Assembly: GCA_012932295.1 (NCBI GenBank)
Contig: JAAONU010000010.1
Coordinates: 24,798,977-24,862,976, forward strand
Length of the DNA: 64,000 nt
From: Cyclina sinensis
Lineage: Eukaryota > Mollusca > Bivalvia > Venerida > Veneridae
Direction of reading: 5' to 3'
Shown: one piece after another, positions 11,387-22,672 of the stretch
Layout: the number at the start of each line of letters is the position of its first letter
How positions within the stretch are numbered: the stretch's first letter is position 1
Notes under the pieces: generated by a model
The model's database searches: none
Told to the model about the DNA's origin: nothing
What the model saw: only the letters and a program-made list of their open reading frames with translations
Translations under genes and position numbers: made by a program

Positions 11387-12022
11387 GTAACCTGTACATA
11401 TATACATATCAATGAGTCAATGACAATCTACATAATATGACAGTCAGGGGTGTAACCTGTACATATATACATATCAATGAGTCAATGACAATCTACATAA
11501 TATGACAGTCAGGGGTGTAACCTGTACATATATACATATCAATGAGTCAATGACAATCTACATAATATGACAGTCAGGGGTGTAACCTGTACATATATAC
11601 ATATCAATGAGTCAATGACAATCTACATAATATGACAGTCAGGGGTGTAACCTGTACATATATACATATCAATGAGTCAATGACAATCTACATAATATGA
11701 CAGTCAGGGGTGTAACCTGTACATATATACATATCAATGAGTCAATGACAATCTACATATATGACAGTCAGGGGTGTAACCTGTACATATATACATATCA
11801 ATGAGTCAATGACAATCTACATAATATGACAGTCAGGGGTGTAACCTGTACATATATACATATCAATGAGCCAATGACAATATACATATATGACAGTCAG
11901 GGGTGTAGCCTGTACATATATACATATCAATGAGTCAATGACAATCTACATATATGACAGTCAGGGGTGTAACCTGTACATATATACATATCAATGAGTC
12001 AATGACAATCTACATAATATGA
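11387..12022. repeat. 65-bp satellite array, about 10 copies
   Basis: Units start gtaacctgtacatatatac at 11387, 11452, 11517, 11582, 11647 and 11712, and then 11775, where a 2-bp deletion gives a 63-bp variant (acatatatgac in place of acataatatgac). Copies are nearly identical, implying recent expansion or homogenisation. Confidence 0.95.
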
Positions 12023-12083
12023 AGTAAAACAACTGCACCTGACCCATTAAGTCTATAAATACCTTCACATAGATATTCTAAAC

Positions 12084-12357
12084 CAGGGGCGGATCCAAAA
12101 TTTCAGGTTGAGGTGTTGGGGGGCGGGGGGGGGGCGGAAAATGTTCGTCCTAATTTGTGTCCGTTTTCTACCTCATTTTAATGGTTGTGCTTAAGCTAGA
12201 GTATACTGATTTTGCAATATCACAAGGGCCTCTGATTAGTCAATTCAATGTTGAACAATAAATTATACATTATTTAAAGACATATTCAAAATAGACCTAC
12301 AATAATATCTATGGTTCGGGAATTTTAGGAGGGGTAGGGGGGCCTGGATCCGCTAGT
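12084..12357. mobile_element. Short element with hAT-like CAGGGGCGGATCC end
   Basis: Starts caggggcggatcc at 12084 and ends ggatccgctag near 12357, giving imperfect terminal inverted repeats (…GCGGATCC). G-runs follow the left end and precede the right end. It is about 270 bp and has no coding capacity. The end sequence resembles the 14067-15126 element. Confidence 0.55.
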
Positions 12358-12359
12358 AT

Positions 12360-14066
12360 ATACAATGATTTTAACACGAAATATCATAATTACAAAAAAA
12401 ATATAATGGATTTTCAAACAATGGTTTTTCACAAATGAAGATCTATACAACATTTAGCAATAAGTGAGCAGCAATGTTATAATAAGAGTTAACTGCTCTT
12501 ACTACAAAAATATGATTTCTGAGGTAAATTTATTGCAACTAACATTTTAAACATCACAAAATGGAAAAACAATAACATCGCACGGTATTTCTTTGGTACA
12601 TATATGCTTTAACAAAAGATTTTTCACTATTTCATGTGTGTTTATTTGGTAAAACTGATAGCTTGTTCGCATAGCAACTGGTTAAAGCTATCACATGTTA
12701 CAACATTGCTTAACACATCAGATATCATACAACTGTTTCGCAATTAAACGGAAGGTAAATCTCCCAATCTACTAAATCGTATATACAAAAAATACACAGT
12801 CAATGCGTAAGTTGTTTACATCACAGGAAAACAGGCATTCGGACATCTATTATAGTATTGACATACAGGTAGTGAATTGAAAATCAGCAAAAAAATGCAA
12901 AATTTCTTATCCTCTTCTAATGCAACGTATAAATAAATTACTTCAAGTAGAAACTTTGTCTTACATAAAAAATAAATCTTATTTTGTATTAAATTTCTTA
13001 AATACCATAACTATGGCAACAGGTTATGGAAAAAAAATTTTCCCTTACATAAAGTATGTTTTCAGATAAAAGGCAATGTTGACTAATCATGCAAATAGCA
13101 AACATAGTTGTATATGATTTGATACATTGAAAATGTATAGATTTGTTTTAATGACATATCTGGAATTCAAAGATAACAAATACTTTCTTAGCCAATAACC
13201 TTAGAGACAACATTTCAACAACTTAAGGCTTGTCACAAAATGTTAAGAAACAACAGTTTTGAAACATTTATGTTCCTTTTAAACATGATATTATAATAAA
13301 TCTCTTTTATGTAGGAATCTAAAATTTTCAAACATTAATCTAGAGGTATCATTTGTTTGTTACAAGTAATAATAAAATTTAGTATGCCCAAATGCCTGTT
13401 TCCCGGTGACCTATGACATATACATGTGTCTTGTATAACAAATACGGAAAATACAGTTAATATGTATTTTTTTTCTATTACAACAAATGTTCCAAATGAC
13501 ATACATATTTACATAAATATACTTTGTTCACAGCTAACATCACTTTTAAATATTGTGTTTTTTATCACCTCTTTATTAGACTAACTTCAATAATTTACAA
13601 CTCTGCATTCAAGTCTTCAATGTCTAGTTCCTACAACTCCACATTCAAGTCTTTAATGTCTGGTTCCTACAACCCCACATTTAAGTCCTTAATGTCTGGT
13701 TCCTACAACGCCACATTCAAGTCTTTAATGTCTGGTTCCTACAACTCCACATTTAAGTCTTTGATGACTAGTTTCATTATCCCAGTAAAATTGTTCACCA
13801 CTTCACAAGTTCAAAATTCTTCATTACTTCAAACTTTACTAATTTATAAATTTGTATCATTTACTCTTTCACCTATCTATTCATACAATTATGACATTTA
13901 CTCATACCAGCCATATGTTTTAAGGATATCTCATGTAATTTTTTAATTCAAACATTTTACAAGTTTGGTTCTATCCAGGGAGGTAATCAGAAACATTCAT
14001 GATTAAGAACCGTAAGTATTAAGGAATGAAACATTTCGTTTTTTACACTTACACGCTAACTTTGAT
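12360..14066. other. AT-rich stretch, no gene seen
   Basis: No splice-supported exon; the only structure is the 36-bp array listed separately. Confidence 0.4.
13594..13775 (+). repeat. 36-bp minisatellite, about 5 copies
   Basis: The unit tctggttcctacaactccac… attttaagtctttaatg repeats with a 36-bp period. Being a multiple of three, it yields an artificial SGSYNxTFKSLM-type repeated peptide that has no start or splice support. Confidence 0.85.
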
Positions 14067-15126
14067 CAGGGCCGGATCCAGAAATTTCTGACTGGGGGGG
14101 CTTGGGGGAAGGTACGGAAGGGGGTAACCCCCTTCCGTAGGGGGGGTTTGGGGGGGCATCCCCCAAGAAAATTTTTAACAAAAGGTGGAGTAAATGGCTC
14201 ATTTTGGTGCATTTTAGGCATATAAATATAATGAAATTTGTGTGAGAATTTAAAAGAAATATACTGGTATTCTTTGAAATGTTCAACTAAAGCAAAAAAA
14301 CTTTTTTTCATTTTATATTTATAAAGTCCCCTGAAACAAATAATTTATCAATAAATTAATTGGCATAACAAATAACATTGTCATCACATTATCCAATCTC
14401 CTCGCAGTGATCTCCCCATCATTCTTTGGAAAGATCTCTGCAGACACGGGTTAACCTTAGCTGGATTTCAGCTGGTTAGTTTAGTAACAGTTGGAATTGC
14501 ATTGATTAAACATGCCTGGCTGTAATGAAATTTTTTTTAAAAATGTAACTTGAAAAAAAGTTTAAAATTTTGTTTATTTACTTTCGACCATCATCACGTG
14601 ACATGACTGTCGGCAGTGATTACTGTACTGAAAGTATAGAAGGGAAGTAACCGCTGTGTGGAGTTTGCACCATTCGGAACACCTCGGGCGACTTCAATTA
14701 GTCTTTATACCAAGTTTTCGGAAAAAGCCAAGTGGTTACCACTTTAGTTTGCACAATATCATCAGGCAACTGATCATGGTCAGCAGACGCTCATTTAACA
14801 ACTTTATCAAATACGTCAAGGTTACTAGACGCTTGAAAACTATACATCATGATCAGTCTGGAGAACTCTCGGATAATCCGTGCCACCGAATATACGGTAT
14901 ATTGTGTAATATACACGGCTATAAAGTTGCGAACTCGTTATCAGTTGTTACGCAATATTGCATGACCATTGCAAATTGAAAGGTTGACTGTGTTTCTGTT
15001 ACGAGGTGAAAAGAGCTGAAAAAAATGTTTTAGAGTCTTTAAAAATAAGCCCTTTTATTTTTTTTACAAACGGGCCAGCTGGGGGGGCTTGGGCCCTTTA
15101 AGCCCCCCCCGGTAAATCCGTGCCTG
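14067..15126. mobile_element. Nonautonomous hAT-like element, 1.06 kb
   Basis: Left end CAGGGCCGGATCCAGAAATT at 14067; right end …aaatccgtgcctg at 15126, the inverse complement of CAGGCACGGATTT. Both ends continue into matching G-rich/C-rich blocks (gggggggcttggg; aagccccccc). The 107-codon + strand ORF inside (14656-14979) has no recognisable transposase motif. hAT assignment rests on the CAGG…CCTG type ends; no exact 8-bp duplication was seen. Confidence 0.6.
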
Positions 15127-16430
15127 TTGATTGACATTCACATCGTTCATCATACTCTAAAATTTGACTGGTGTAAACATGTAAATTTAGTAATCATTAA
15201 TTGGTTTCCTAATTTCTCGAATTAAATGTCTTAAGTCAAGATACTTTATTTCTTGTACAGTGATTCAAAAATCAGATTTCTTCATAACAATTGGCAAATA
15301 CGGGTCTTGAGCATATGTAACAAATCGAATATAATCATAATTTTCAAACTGAACTTACATTCGTCATGTGCCAAATATAACTGTTAAACCTAATTAAAGT
15401 TGTCTAGTTTTCATTGGAATGACACTGCTAACAACAACACTGTTAATTTGAACTGATGACATTTTATGTAGATTCTACTTCAAATGCATGCACTTGACAG
15501 TTACACGTGCCTATTGATTTGTGACATCCCGAACAGTTTATAAATTGTGTGACATTGTGTGACATTTAGTGACCTCCTAACAAAGGATTTTCAGTTTTGT
15601 ATTGGATGATGATTTTGTTGCCGTCTCTTTCATCAAAGAACAATATACAGGCAGTACGTAAGTGGTAGATTTTCCTGAAAAAAGTAAGTAAGATATTCAT
15701 AGAAAATGTATTTTAACAGAATACAAATTTTAAAAAAAAAGTTAAAATCTGCATTTGTTTAAAACAATGAGATTTTACCATTCAAGCTGAACTCTGTCAG
15801 CACTATGGTTTAGAGGCCACAGGGGAGAACTGAAACTTCAAATTACAGTACAACTTGCTCTTAATGACATATAATTATAACGACATTCGTAGCATACCAA
15901 CATATATGTCCAGTTCCGATTTATTCACATTCAGTATTCATAACTTGCCATATCTAACAACCTCCCATAACCAACATTACCAACTAGTCCCAATGAGTGT
16001 CGTTACAGACAAGTTTTACTGTATAATTCTATCTTTAACATGGAAACCTATCTCTGGGTTTCACAAGAATGAAGAAGTAAAGTCACATTTCCAACATAGA
16101 CATTTCATATAGATGTAATAATACGTATGGATTATGGACACATAAAGAATTTTAGGTTGTGAATTCAATTTTTTTTTTAATCACATTTGTCTTGTTCAAA
16201 AGTAACTGAGATTCATTCATAATATCTCAGATTAGTAATTTAACTATAAACATGCTATTCCTTTACAATAAATAAGGTAAAGATATGCACTTCTAATCAA
16301 GAACAAAATGCAAAGAGGTATTACCTGAGACAGAAAGGGTATCAGCTCTTGCAGATGTTTAATACAGCATTGCCGTGTTATCTGTGGGTTCTGGTACTAC
16401 ATGCCAGGTTCCATGTGGACCGTTGGTGGT
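15127..16430. other. Probable 3' flank of the minus-strand gene; nothing coding seen
   Basis: AT-rich, with scattered polyadenylation-like TTTATT motifs on the + strand. No exon with good splice sites was found. Confidence 0.35.
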
Positions 16431-16439
16431 TTAGCACTC

Positions 16440-16660
16440 ATTTCCGCAGTATAATAATCATGTCCATAGTTTCCAGGCACCGTTTAAGTTTGGTAAAATT
16501 AAGTTTACCAACCTGTAACAGTCAAAGTCATATCAGGTGATCAATTTACCTAACAATCATTCCTGTGAAGAACCAGTAATTGACTCCTATTATCCATCGG
16601 AAACTGCCAACTTTGGTAATGTTCCATTGCGGAGCTCAAACCCAGGGCCATAAATCATGA
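16440..16660 (-). mobile_element. Degenerate tRNA-headed SINE fragment
   Basis: Shares aatttacctaacaatc, ttcct…gaagaaccag and a gagctcaaaccc (inverted box B) block with the fragment at 30390-30500, so both are copies of one minus-strand SINE family. Confidence 0.5.
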
Positions 16661-16884
16661 GAAGCAACTGTAAGTAAACCATGGAAAAACAAACCATCCT
16701 CTGGATCAATAACTGGAGTATGAACTTATTGAGCTGATTGGCATTTTAAGATAAAATCAAAGCAAGACAATGGTTAACAAGATTTACAAAAGGAAAACAA
16801 AATGTAACAATTACTTTAACAAGATGTTCAAATATTAAAAGATTACAGAACAGGCTATACATTAAAAATGAAAATTATAATATG

Positions 16885-17059
16885 CTACAGCACATAATTA
16901 ATCTCAACACCAGACAGCAAAGTAATTCTGCAAGCTTCAATCTTGAATTTGGCTCTCTGTCTGTAGACTTCCTGCTGGTCTTTGATCACAGAGTACTTAG
17001 ACGATTTATAGGCGGAATGTATCTTGTAGTGTAATTCTGCAAGATGCAAGTCAGATGTC
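16885..17059 (-). CDS. Terminal coding exon, unknown minus-strand gene
   Basis: After acceptor TCTTTTTTAAG the frame is open for 57 codons and ends in TAG at 16885-16887. The product is charged and looks coding (starts TSDLHLAELHYKIHS, contains VIKDQQEVYRQRAKFK, ends SGVEINYVL). Entry is phase 2, which does not match the phase-0 donor of the exon at 17375, so a further exon or a base error lies between. An alternative phase-0 acceptor near 17210 (ATATTAACAG) gives only 14 codons to a stop. The family is not recognised. Confidence 0.55.
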
Positions 17060-17374
17060 CTTAAAAAAGAGATTTTGTTTATGAAATAAATTTTAAGTTT
17101 GAATGATTATACCGTCGAACATATTACGGTGTTGATTTCAGATGGGCAGTAATTTATTTGTGAAGGCCCAAGGCCATGCCTTTCCTTTTCAAAATTTGCT
17201 GTTAATATAGATAAAAAGAATAACAGAAGCACTGTATACATTCTGCAGTATTAAAGAATAACTCTGAATTCATATTACTGTAAACATTTACATAAAATTA
17301 AAATCTTGGTATGATTGGATTAAGGGGCAAAATGCTGAAATAAAACACTGGAATTTACAAGCATCAAATCTTAC

Positions 17375-17460
17375 CAGATACGTGAGTCTCAAGTGACATG
17401 AGATCCCTTTCTGGGTAAGTACGGCTGTCAGAGAATCTAGCTGTCTCTTCTCATTTGGCT
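17375..17460 (-). CDS. Internal exon, unknown minus-strand gene
   Basis: 86-nt exon bounded by acceptor GATGTTAG and a strong donor TATCTG|GTAAGA. It is phase 1 in and phase 0 out and is open in only one frame (PNEKRQLDSLTAVLTQKGI then SCHLRLTYL). Its entry phase fits the donor of the exon at 19167-19241, the join creating a Glu codon. This phase match and the good donor are the main support. No known domain is visible. Confidence 0.55.
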
Positions 17461-17961
17461 CTAACATCCCCTAGCATGCTAACTCTATATCCAGTATACA
17501 CCAGATCCTCTCTGTCAGTTTACCTCATCATTACGTTTTCCATTTATACAGTTCGACAGCCCGGAATGTATGTCAACACTACTTTTTATCAGATTCTGGG
17601 TTGCTAACATCTGTAAAGTAGTGTACAATTTGATAAAATCAGCACTACTTTTTAAATTCAACTGTATGTCTACACTAGTTTTTATCAGATTCTGGGTTGC
17701 TTACCTCTGTAAAATAGAGCACAATTTGATATAAAATCAGCACTACTTTTTAAATTCAAATAATATATACAATATTGCACAGGTGTGGTCCGAATTTTAC
17801 AGGAACATGTTACAAGTTCCGTGAACGTTTACAATCTTGGTTCTAAAATCAGAGAATCTATACTCTTTGTTCATGATCATGGTCACCACAGAATTAAGAA
17901 GGGATCTCAGCACTACAAAACAAGAACACAATTTTCTATATACAGGAACATTAATAAGAAC

Positions 17962-18976
17962 TAGAACTGTGTCCATAGGACACGGATGCCCCCACTATGC
18001 ATAAGTGCTCATAAACAAGAGCATGTATATTCTGTATGTAAGATTTAGGTGGGGAACAATTTTTTTCTGTAGTTGCAAATGAATTGAGGTGTTTTGTATA
18101 TTATTAATGCTGTCCTTTTATTTCAAAATTAGATATTTTATACTGAAACAAGGGCTGTCGGATGGACAGCACGCTTGACTATTCTTAGTGCTTGAAGGTA
18201 TAATAAAAGCCTGAAATAAAAGATTTTTCAAAGTCTTAAAAGGGGAATAACTAATAAAAATGCTTAACAGAGTTATGGGCCTTGATGGAATGACACAGTC
18301 TACGGCCAAGTTTGAACCAAGTATCTGCAGTAGAAAGGGAAGAAATAGTGAAAATGAGAAGCTTTCCCTGAAACTTTAACCCGATAGCCATGCCGCAAGT
18401 ACAATAGACCTCCTTATTCTTTGAATAGTCGACATAAAAATGTTGTAAATATTTATGTACCATGAGGAATCACATTAGCGAAGACGAAGAAAGAGACATA
18501 CAAGTAATTACATGTTGCTGATATTAAAGTAAGCAGGTAAAATTTAAAAAATGTTACACATGAAAGTTAACTACAGATTAAAGTATAGAAACCCCAGGTG
18601 TGTCAGGTCCCGTAAAAACATTACCCTTCTTTTACTATCATCTACACATTAAGGTTGTTCATCCCTGAAAGTTTAAGCAACATCTGCCATCCGGTTTATG
18701 AAGTGTTGCGTTCACAAATTTATATGACTATATGGTATATAGTGAAAAAATCAACAAAGGGCCATAATTCCGTTAAATTTGGTCGAAGCAAAAATTCCTT
18801 TCTTTACTTCCATCTACACATTAAGGTTGTTTATCCCTGAAAGTTTAAGCAAAATCTGCCATCCGGTTTAAGAGGAGCTGCGTTCACAAAATTTCGGGAC
18901 ATATGTACGTACAGACGTACGGACTGACGGACAAGTGCAACGCTATATGCTCCCACTTTGTGGGAGCCTAAAAATT
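17962..18976. mobile_element. Interspersed repeat with two internal ~163-bp units
   Basis: Starts actgtgtccataggacacgg atgcccccac and ends tatgctcccactttgtggga. Two direct units (catctacacattaaggttgt…) begin near 18641 and 18811. Near its end is a gtacagacgtacggactgac run. This layout (boxed ends, internal tandem units, ACGGAC run) recurs in several elements of the window. It lies in an intron of the 16885-22672 gene. Confidence 0.6.
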
Positions 18977-19166
18977 GTAAAAAAGCTTCAATCCTATCAC
19001 CTTGTATTTTCACAGATTAATTGAAAAGCTTGCTTATTACGTTCATTTAAAATCTTGAAAGGCACAACCCATGCTCCAACAGAGATTAAACCATAAACTG
19101 TCAGAATCCAGGGCAAACACTTTTAACAAGCTCACAAGGCCCAAAAATACATCTTAAGTCACTCAC

Positions 19167-19241
19167 CAACCAGCTTTACAGTGGGAGAAGAATTTACATT
19201 CTTAATTCTGGTGCAGATATCAGCTTGCAATTCTTCAAGAT
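19167..19241 (-). CDS. Internal exon, unknown minus-strand gene
   Basis: 75-nt exon with a very good donor (GGTTG|GTGAGT) and a weaker acceptor (TATGTTGAG). It is read in phase 1-1 as a 24-residue amphipathic-looking stretch (LEELQADICTRIKNV then NSSPTVKLV). The exit phase fits the exon at 17375-17460. The entry phase does not fit the phase-0 donor at 19717, so one exon between may be missing. Uncertain acceptor. Confidence 0.45.
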
Positions 19242-19716
19242 CTCAACATACATAGAACACTGGCTTGTTTTTCGCAACTGGTCCTTGGTAACGTACAGAA
19301 AAACACTAAATGAACATACAATGTCATAATATATAATATAAGGGTGGTCTGGTTTGTATGCATTTCAACTTTCTATCAATGGCAAAGGTTTGTGAGATGG
19401 GAGTTTCTTTCTCGAAATGATATTTTTTCAAAGATTCACGTATAGTTTGATGCATGCATTTTATCATTTCTTATCATTATTATTACTATTGCTTTTTTGT
19501 AATGTTCTGGCTGATTTCATGAGTTAGGATTTTTTATATGTTTTGTATTTTGTCTAAAAAGTAGATTTAAAATTAATAAACCCTCAGTTTTCGGTCTCTA
19601 AGATCTAAGGCAAGTACTTATGTCAACACCCTTCTATCATTTATGCTGCTTAAGAAAACAATATCAATATTATTTTACTCAACAATTTTGATACAAACAT
19701 TTAAAATGCAACTTAC

Positions 19717-19789
19717 AGATTTATTATATGAAATAACAGCTATATTGGATTGGAGCTCTCCACCAAAACCTGTTGATATCTGAGACTTC
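19717..19789 (-). CDS. Internal exon, unknown minus-strand gene
   Basis: 73-nt exon following a T-rich tract and acceptor CATTTAG, ending at donor AAATCT|GTAAGT, a near-perfect U1 match. It is open only in the frame KSQISTGFGGELQSN then IAVISYNKS (phase 2 in, 0 out). The upstream frame stays open through the T tract, but the TTTTTTTTTTCCATTTAG sequence is more likely intron. No family is recognised. Confidence 0.5.
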
Positions 19790-19984
19790 CTAAATGGAAA
19801 AAAAAAACAAGTGCCGGTCGAACCGATGCTCCCCGAATAGGTTTTGGACACAGAATAGTGTGTCCATAAAGTCTTTGCCGAATTCAGCATAAAGATATCA
19901 TGATATTGGTAGTTGCTGAAAAAGGTTAAAACTGTTTAAATATGCAATGAAGAATGTAAGACAGTTACCATTTTATTCTTTAGT

Positions 19985-20935
19985 TTTCTATCACTCAGAC
20001 TGTGGCGGTCCTATCCAGACAGTGTCATGGTCACTGAAGTACCGGTAGGCTGGTGACAGGTAAACCAGAGGTTCTGTCTTCAAGTTTGTATATGCTTGGT
20101 CAAGAGTAGAACAAGTCTTGCAGGTTGGAGAGTCCACTATGCTGTGTAAGGATTTACTTTGTAGAGTGACACAGCTGAAGTCCCAAAGAATGATCAGGCG
20201 TTGATCAGGTGGAATACGAGATATCGTATGATCTATACGCCTGGATATTGCATTCTTATTTCCATCTGGTCAGGTGCACAGTAAACCAACACGAGATACA
20301 GTGTTTGCTGTTAAATTTCCATCCTCACCAATAGAAGGTCAGCATGCACTGATGTTGAAGCTTCGAGGCATGTTGACTCAAAGTTGGTGTTCACATAGGC
20401 AAGAACTCCTCCAGCTCGTTTATGTGATCTGTCCTGCCGAAATGGACGCATACCTTGTATCTCTGGTGTTTTGTTTCTCTTAAGTCATGTCTCAGTGAAA
20501 CAAAGTAGATCAGCTAAGCTAAAGTCATGACTGGCCCTGATATTCTGTACATGTTTTACAACTGATCGCACATTCTGAAGCGCAATAGAAAGAAGGTTTG
20601 ATGGCTTTGTGATGACTGGGTGTTGTGGAATTTTGAACATTTTGTTGTTCATCTTATGAAGTGTGTCAGTACTGTCTTTGTTGGCTCTGATCTTCTTTTT
20701 ATCAAACTTGGTTATAAAGAATTCACCGAGATATGTAACACGACTGAGTGCTACATAACACTGTCCATCACTGAATCGACCTACTATACTTTCAACACAC
20801 TTGGACAATGTCATACCTTGAGTTTTGTGCATTGTACATGCCTAGTATAGACAAAGTGGGAACTGTGGAACTCTGATGACTCCACATGTTCTGGTTCGAA
20901 TATGCACTTCATTTTTGAATATAGGAGTTCCACCT
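19985..20935 (-). pseudogene. Decayed Helitron-type helicase plus APE-like endonuclease
   Basis: The minus-strand translation in order gives: the end of a Pif1-like SF1 helicase (VPQFPLC, an in-frame TAG at about 20846, then MHKTQGMTLSK, GQCYVALSRVT at 20700-20830); an APE/exonuclease-III-like endonuclease start (ALQNVRSV, ADLLCFTET at 20485-20600) with TGA where Trp is expected; AGGVLAYVN (near 20390); and its end (STLDQAYTN, SPAYRYFSDHDTVWIG near 20000-20110). The order helicase then endonuclease is characteristic of Helitron2/Helentron-type proteins. Stops and frameshifts show that it is dead. The replication-initiator (HUH) and helicase N-terminal parts are absent. It sits in an intron of the unknown minus-strand gene. 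Confidence 0.75.
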
Positions 20936-20984
20936 GGGTATTTTCAGGCTATTTGAGGGAATTTTAAGCGACTTTGCTGACCAC

Positions 20985-21835
20985 ATTTTTGTTGAAAAAA
21001 AATAAAGGGCAGTAACTCAAAAGTTATGAAGCGGAGGATTAAAGGTTTTATGCATTTTACTTCTTCTCAATAAGATCTATCTACCCACGATGTTTCTTGT
21101 TGATACCTCTTGTAGTTTCAGAGTTATGTCCCGGACAAAGTTCAAAGTATAAAAAATGAAAAAAGGGCAATAACTCCGAAATTAGACAAGGCAGACTTAA
21201 GGTTCATATGCACTGCTATTCAACTTAGTGAGATCTATCTACCTACAAAGTTTCTTGTTGATACCTCTTGTAGTTGTAGAGTTATGTCCCGGACAAAGTT
21301 CAAAGGGTAAAAATGAAAAAAGGGCAATAACTAAAAAATAAGGCAAGGTAGAGTTTCGGTTCATATGCACTGCACTTCTACTCAATGAGATCTATCTACC
21401 TACAAAGTTTTTTGTTGATACCTCTTGTAGTTTCAGAGTTATGTCCCGGACAAAGTTCAAAGTATAAAAAAATGAAAAAAAGGCAATAACTCCGAAACTA
21501 GACAAGGCAGAGTTACGGTTCATATGCACTGCACCTCTACTCAATGAGATCTATCTACCTACAAAGTTTTTTGTTGATACCTCTTGTAGTTTCAGAGTTA
21601 TGTCCTGGACAAAGTTCAAAAAAAAAGAAGAAAAAAAAAGGCAATAACTCCGAAATTAGACAAGGCAGAGTTACGGTTCATATGCACTGCACTTCAACAC
21701 AATGAGATCTATCTACCTACAAAGTTTCTGGTTGATACTTCTTGTAGTTTCAGAGTTATGTCCCGGACAAGTAAATGCGGACGGACAGACGGACGGACAA
21801 AGCGGCAACTATATGTTCTCCTTTCGGAAGGTATA
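20985..21835. repeat. ~157-bp tandem repeat, 5 copies, with GGACGGAC terminus
   Basis: The box gtcccggacaaagttcaaa recurs at 21129, 21286, 21443, 21602 and 21760. Units contain gggcaataactc, gatctatctacctac and tgatacctcttgtag. The array ends in cggacggacagacggacgga and a ctcctttcggaaggtata box. Confidence 0.93.
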
Positions 21836-22095
21836 AAAACATGTTTTGAAAATAGTATTTATTTTCCATAACATGTAACTAGATTGAATTTCCCAGAAAA
21901 TAAGATTCATTCCAATAGTACTAAAAACTTTCTCAAAAAACTTTGTGCTATCTTAGCACAAAGACCATTAAACTACATTCTATTATATTTTCCTTTCTGC
22001 AACTTTCAAATAATCAACCAACATTACACTCAAATTTCGCACAGCCGAAGGAATAAGATTTAAACAAGCATGCCAGTTTGTGCACTTCAACTTAC

Positions 22096-22249
22096 CTTTG
22101 AATAATTCACTATGTTTATTAGTGCCTCATTGCCCAAGATGTTTCCCTCTGATTCAATGAGAAGCTTTAGGATAAAGTCTGCTATAGCCTTTGTCTGGTT
22201 CTTGTCTATTTTTAGGTATCCCATTTCTGTTTTAGTGCTGCTTTTGTCA
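22096..22249 (-). CDS. Second coding exon, unknown minus-strand gene
   Basis: 154-nt exon with strong splice sites (acceptor ACATTTTCTAG, donor CAAAG|GTAAGT), phase 2 in and 0 out. It encodes 51 residues that form a likely helical segment (DKNQTKAIADFILKLLIESE, GNILGNEALINIVN). Its single entry base completes the split Asn codon left by the exon at 22591. This makes the first two exons the best-supported part of the gene. No domain is recognised; a small all-helical protein is the most that can be said. Confidence 0.72.
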
Positions 22250-22590
22250 CTAGAAAATGTTAAAGAAAACAAAATTGATTTAATAACACACCATGACTTT
22301 GTTTTATTGCATTTTTTTTTCATTTCAATCTGACTTGATTTTTAAAGTTAAAATGCTCATTATGCAAGGGAGATAACTATTCATCATACCATTACAAAGC
22401 GAAAATAACCTTCATTGGAAAAAATCAATGAGCATAGAATTATGATATTACAGACTTCTTGATACAACTTAAAGCTGCTTGTTCACAGACTTTGGGTCAA
22501 AATTAATATTTCTCAAAAAGCTGTTCAAAGTGACTATAGCATAATAATACCAAAAACTACATCAAATATAACGAACATTAGTCTTCTTAC

Positions 22591-22672
22591 TTTATCAAGT
22601 AGTTGGTAAACACTTCACGTTGACAGTATGGGTTGGACATCTTAAGGATAACACAGAACTGAAGATTCTAGA
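22591..22672 (-). CDS. First coding exon, unknown minus-strand gene
   Basis: Acceptor AGTTTCAG precedes a 32-nt untranslated stretch, then ATG at 22640-22638 opens 16 codons (MSNPYCQREVFTNYLI) plus two bases to donor ATAAA|GTAAGA. The ATG is the first in the exon. The phase-2 donor joins exactly to the exon at 22096-22249. A non-coding first exon probably lies near 23170-23250, where a GCAG|GTAATA donor is visible on the minus strand. Confidence 0.62.

Noticed and set aside
14056..14311. Pro-rich minus-strand ORFs
   Set aside because: Come from the G-rich terminal block of the hAT-like element.
17130..17210. Phase-0 exon QILKRKGMALGLHK after 17375
   Set aside because: Good acceptor but only 14 codons to a stop; the 16885-17059 exon looks more like coding despite the phase problem. 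Left open.
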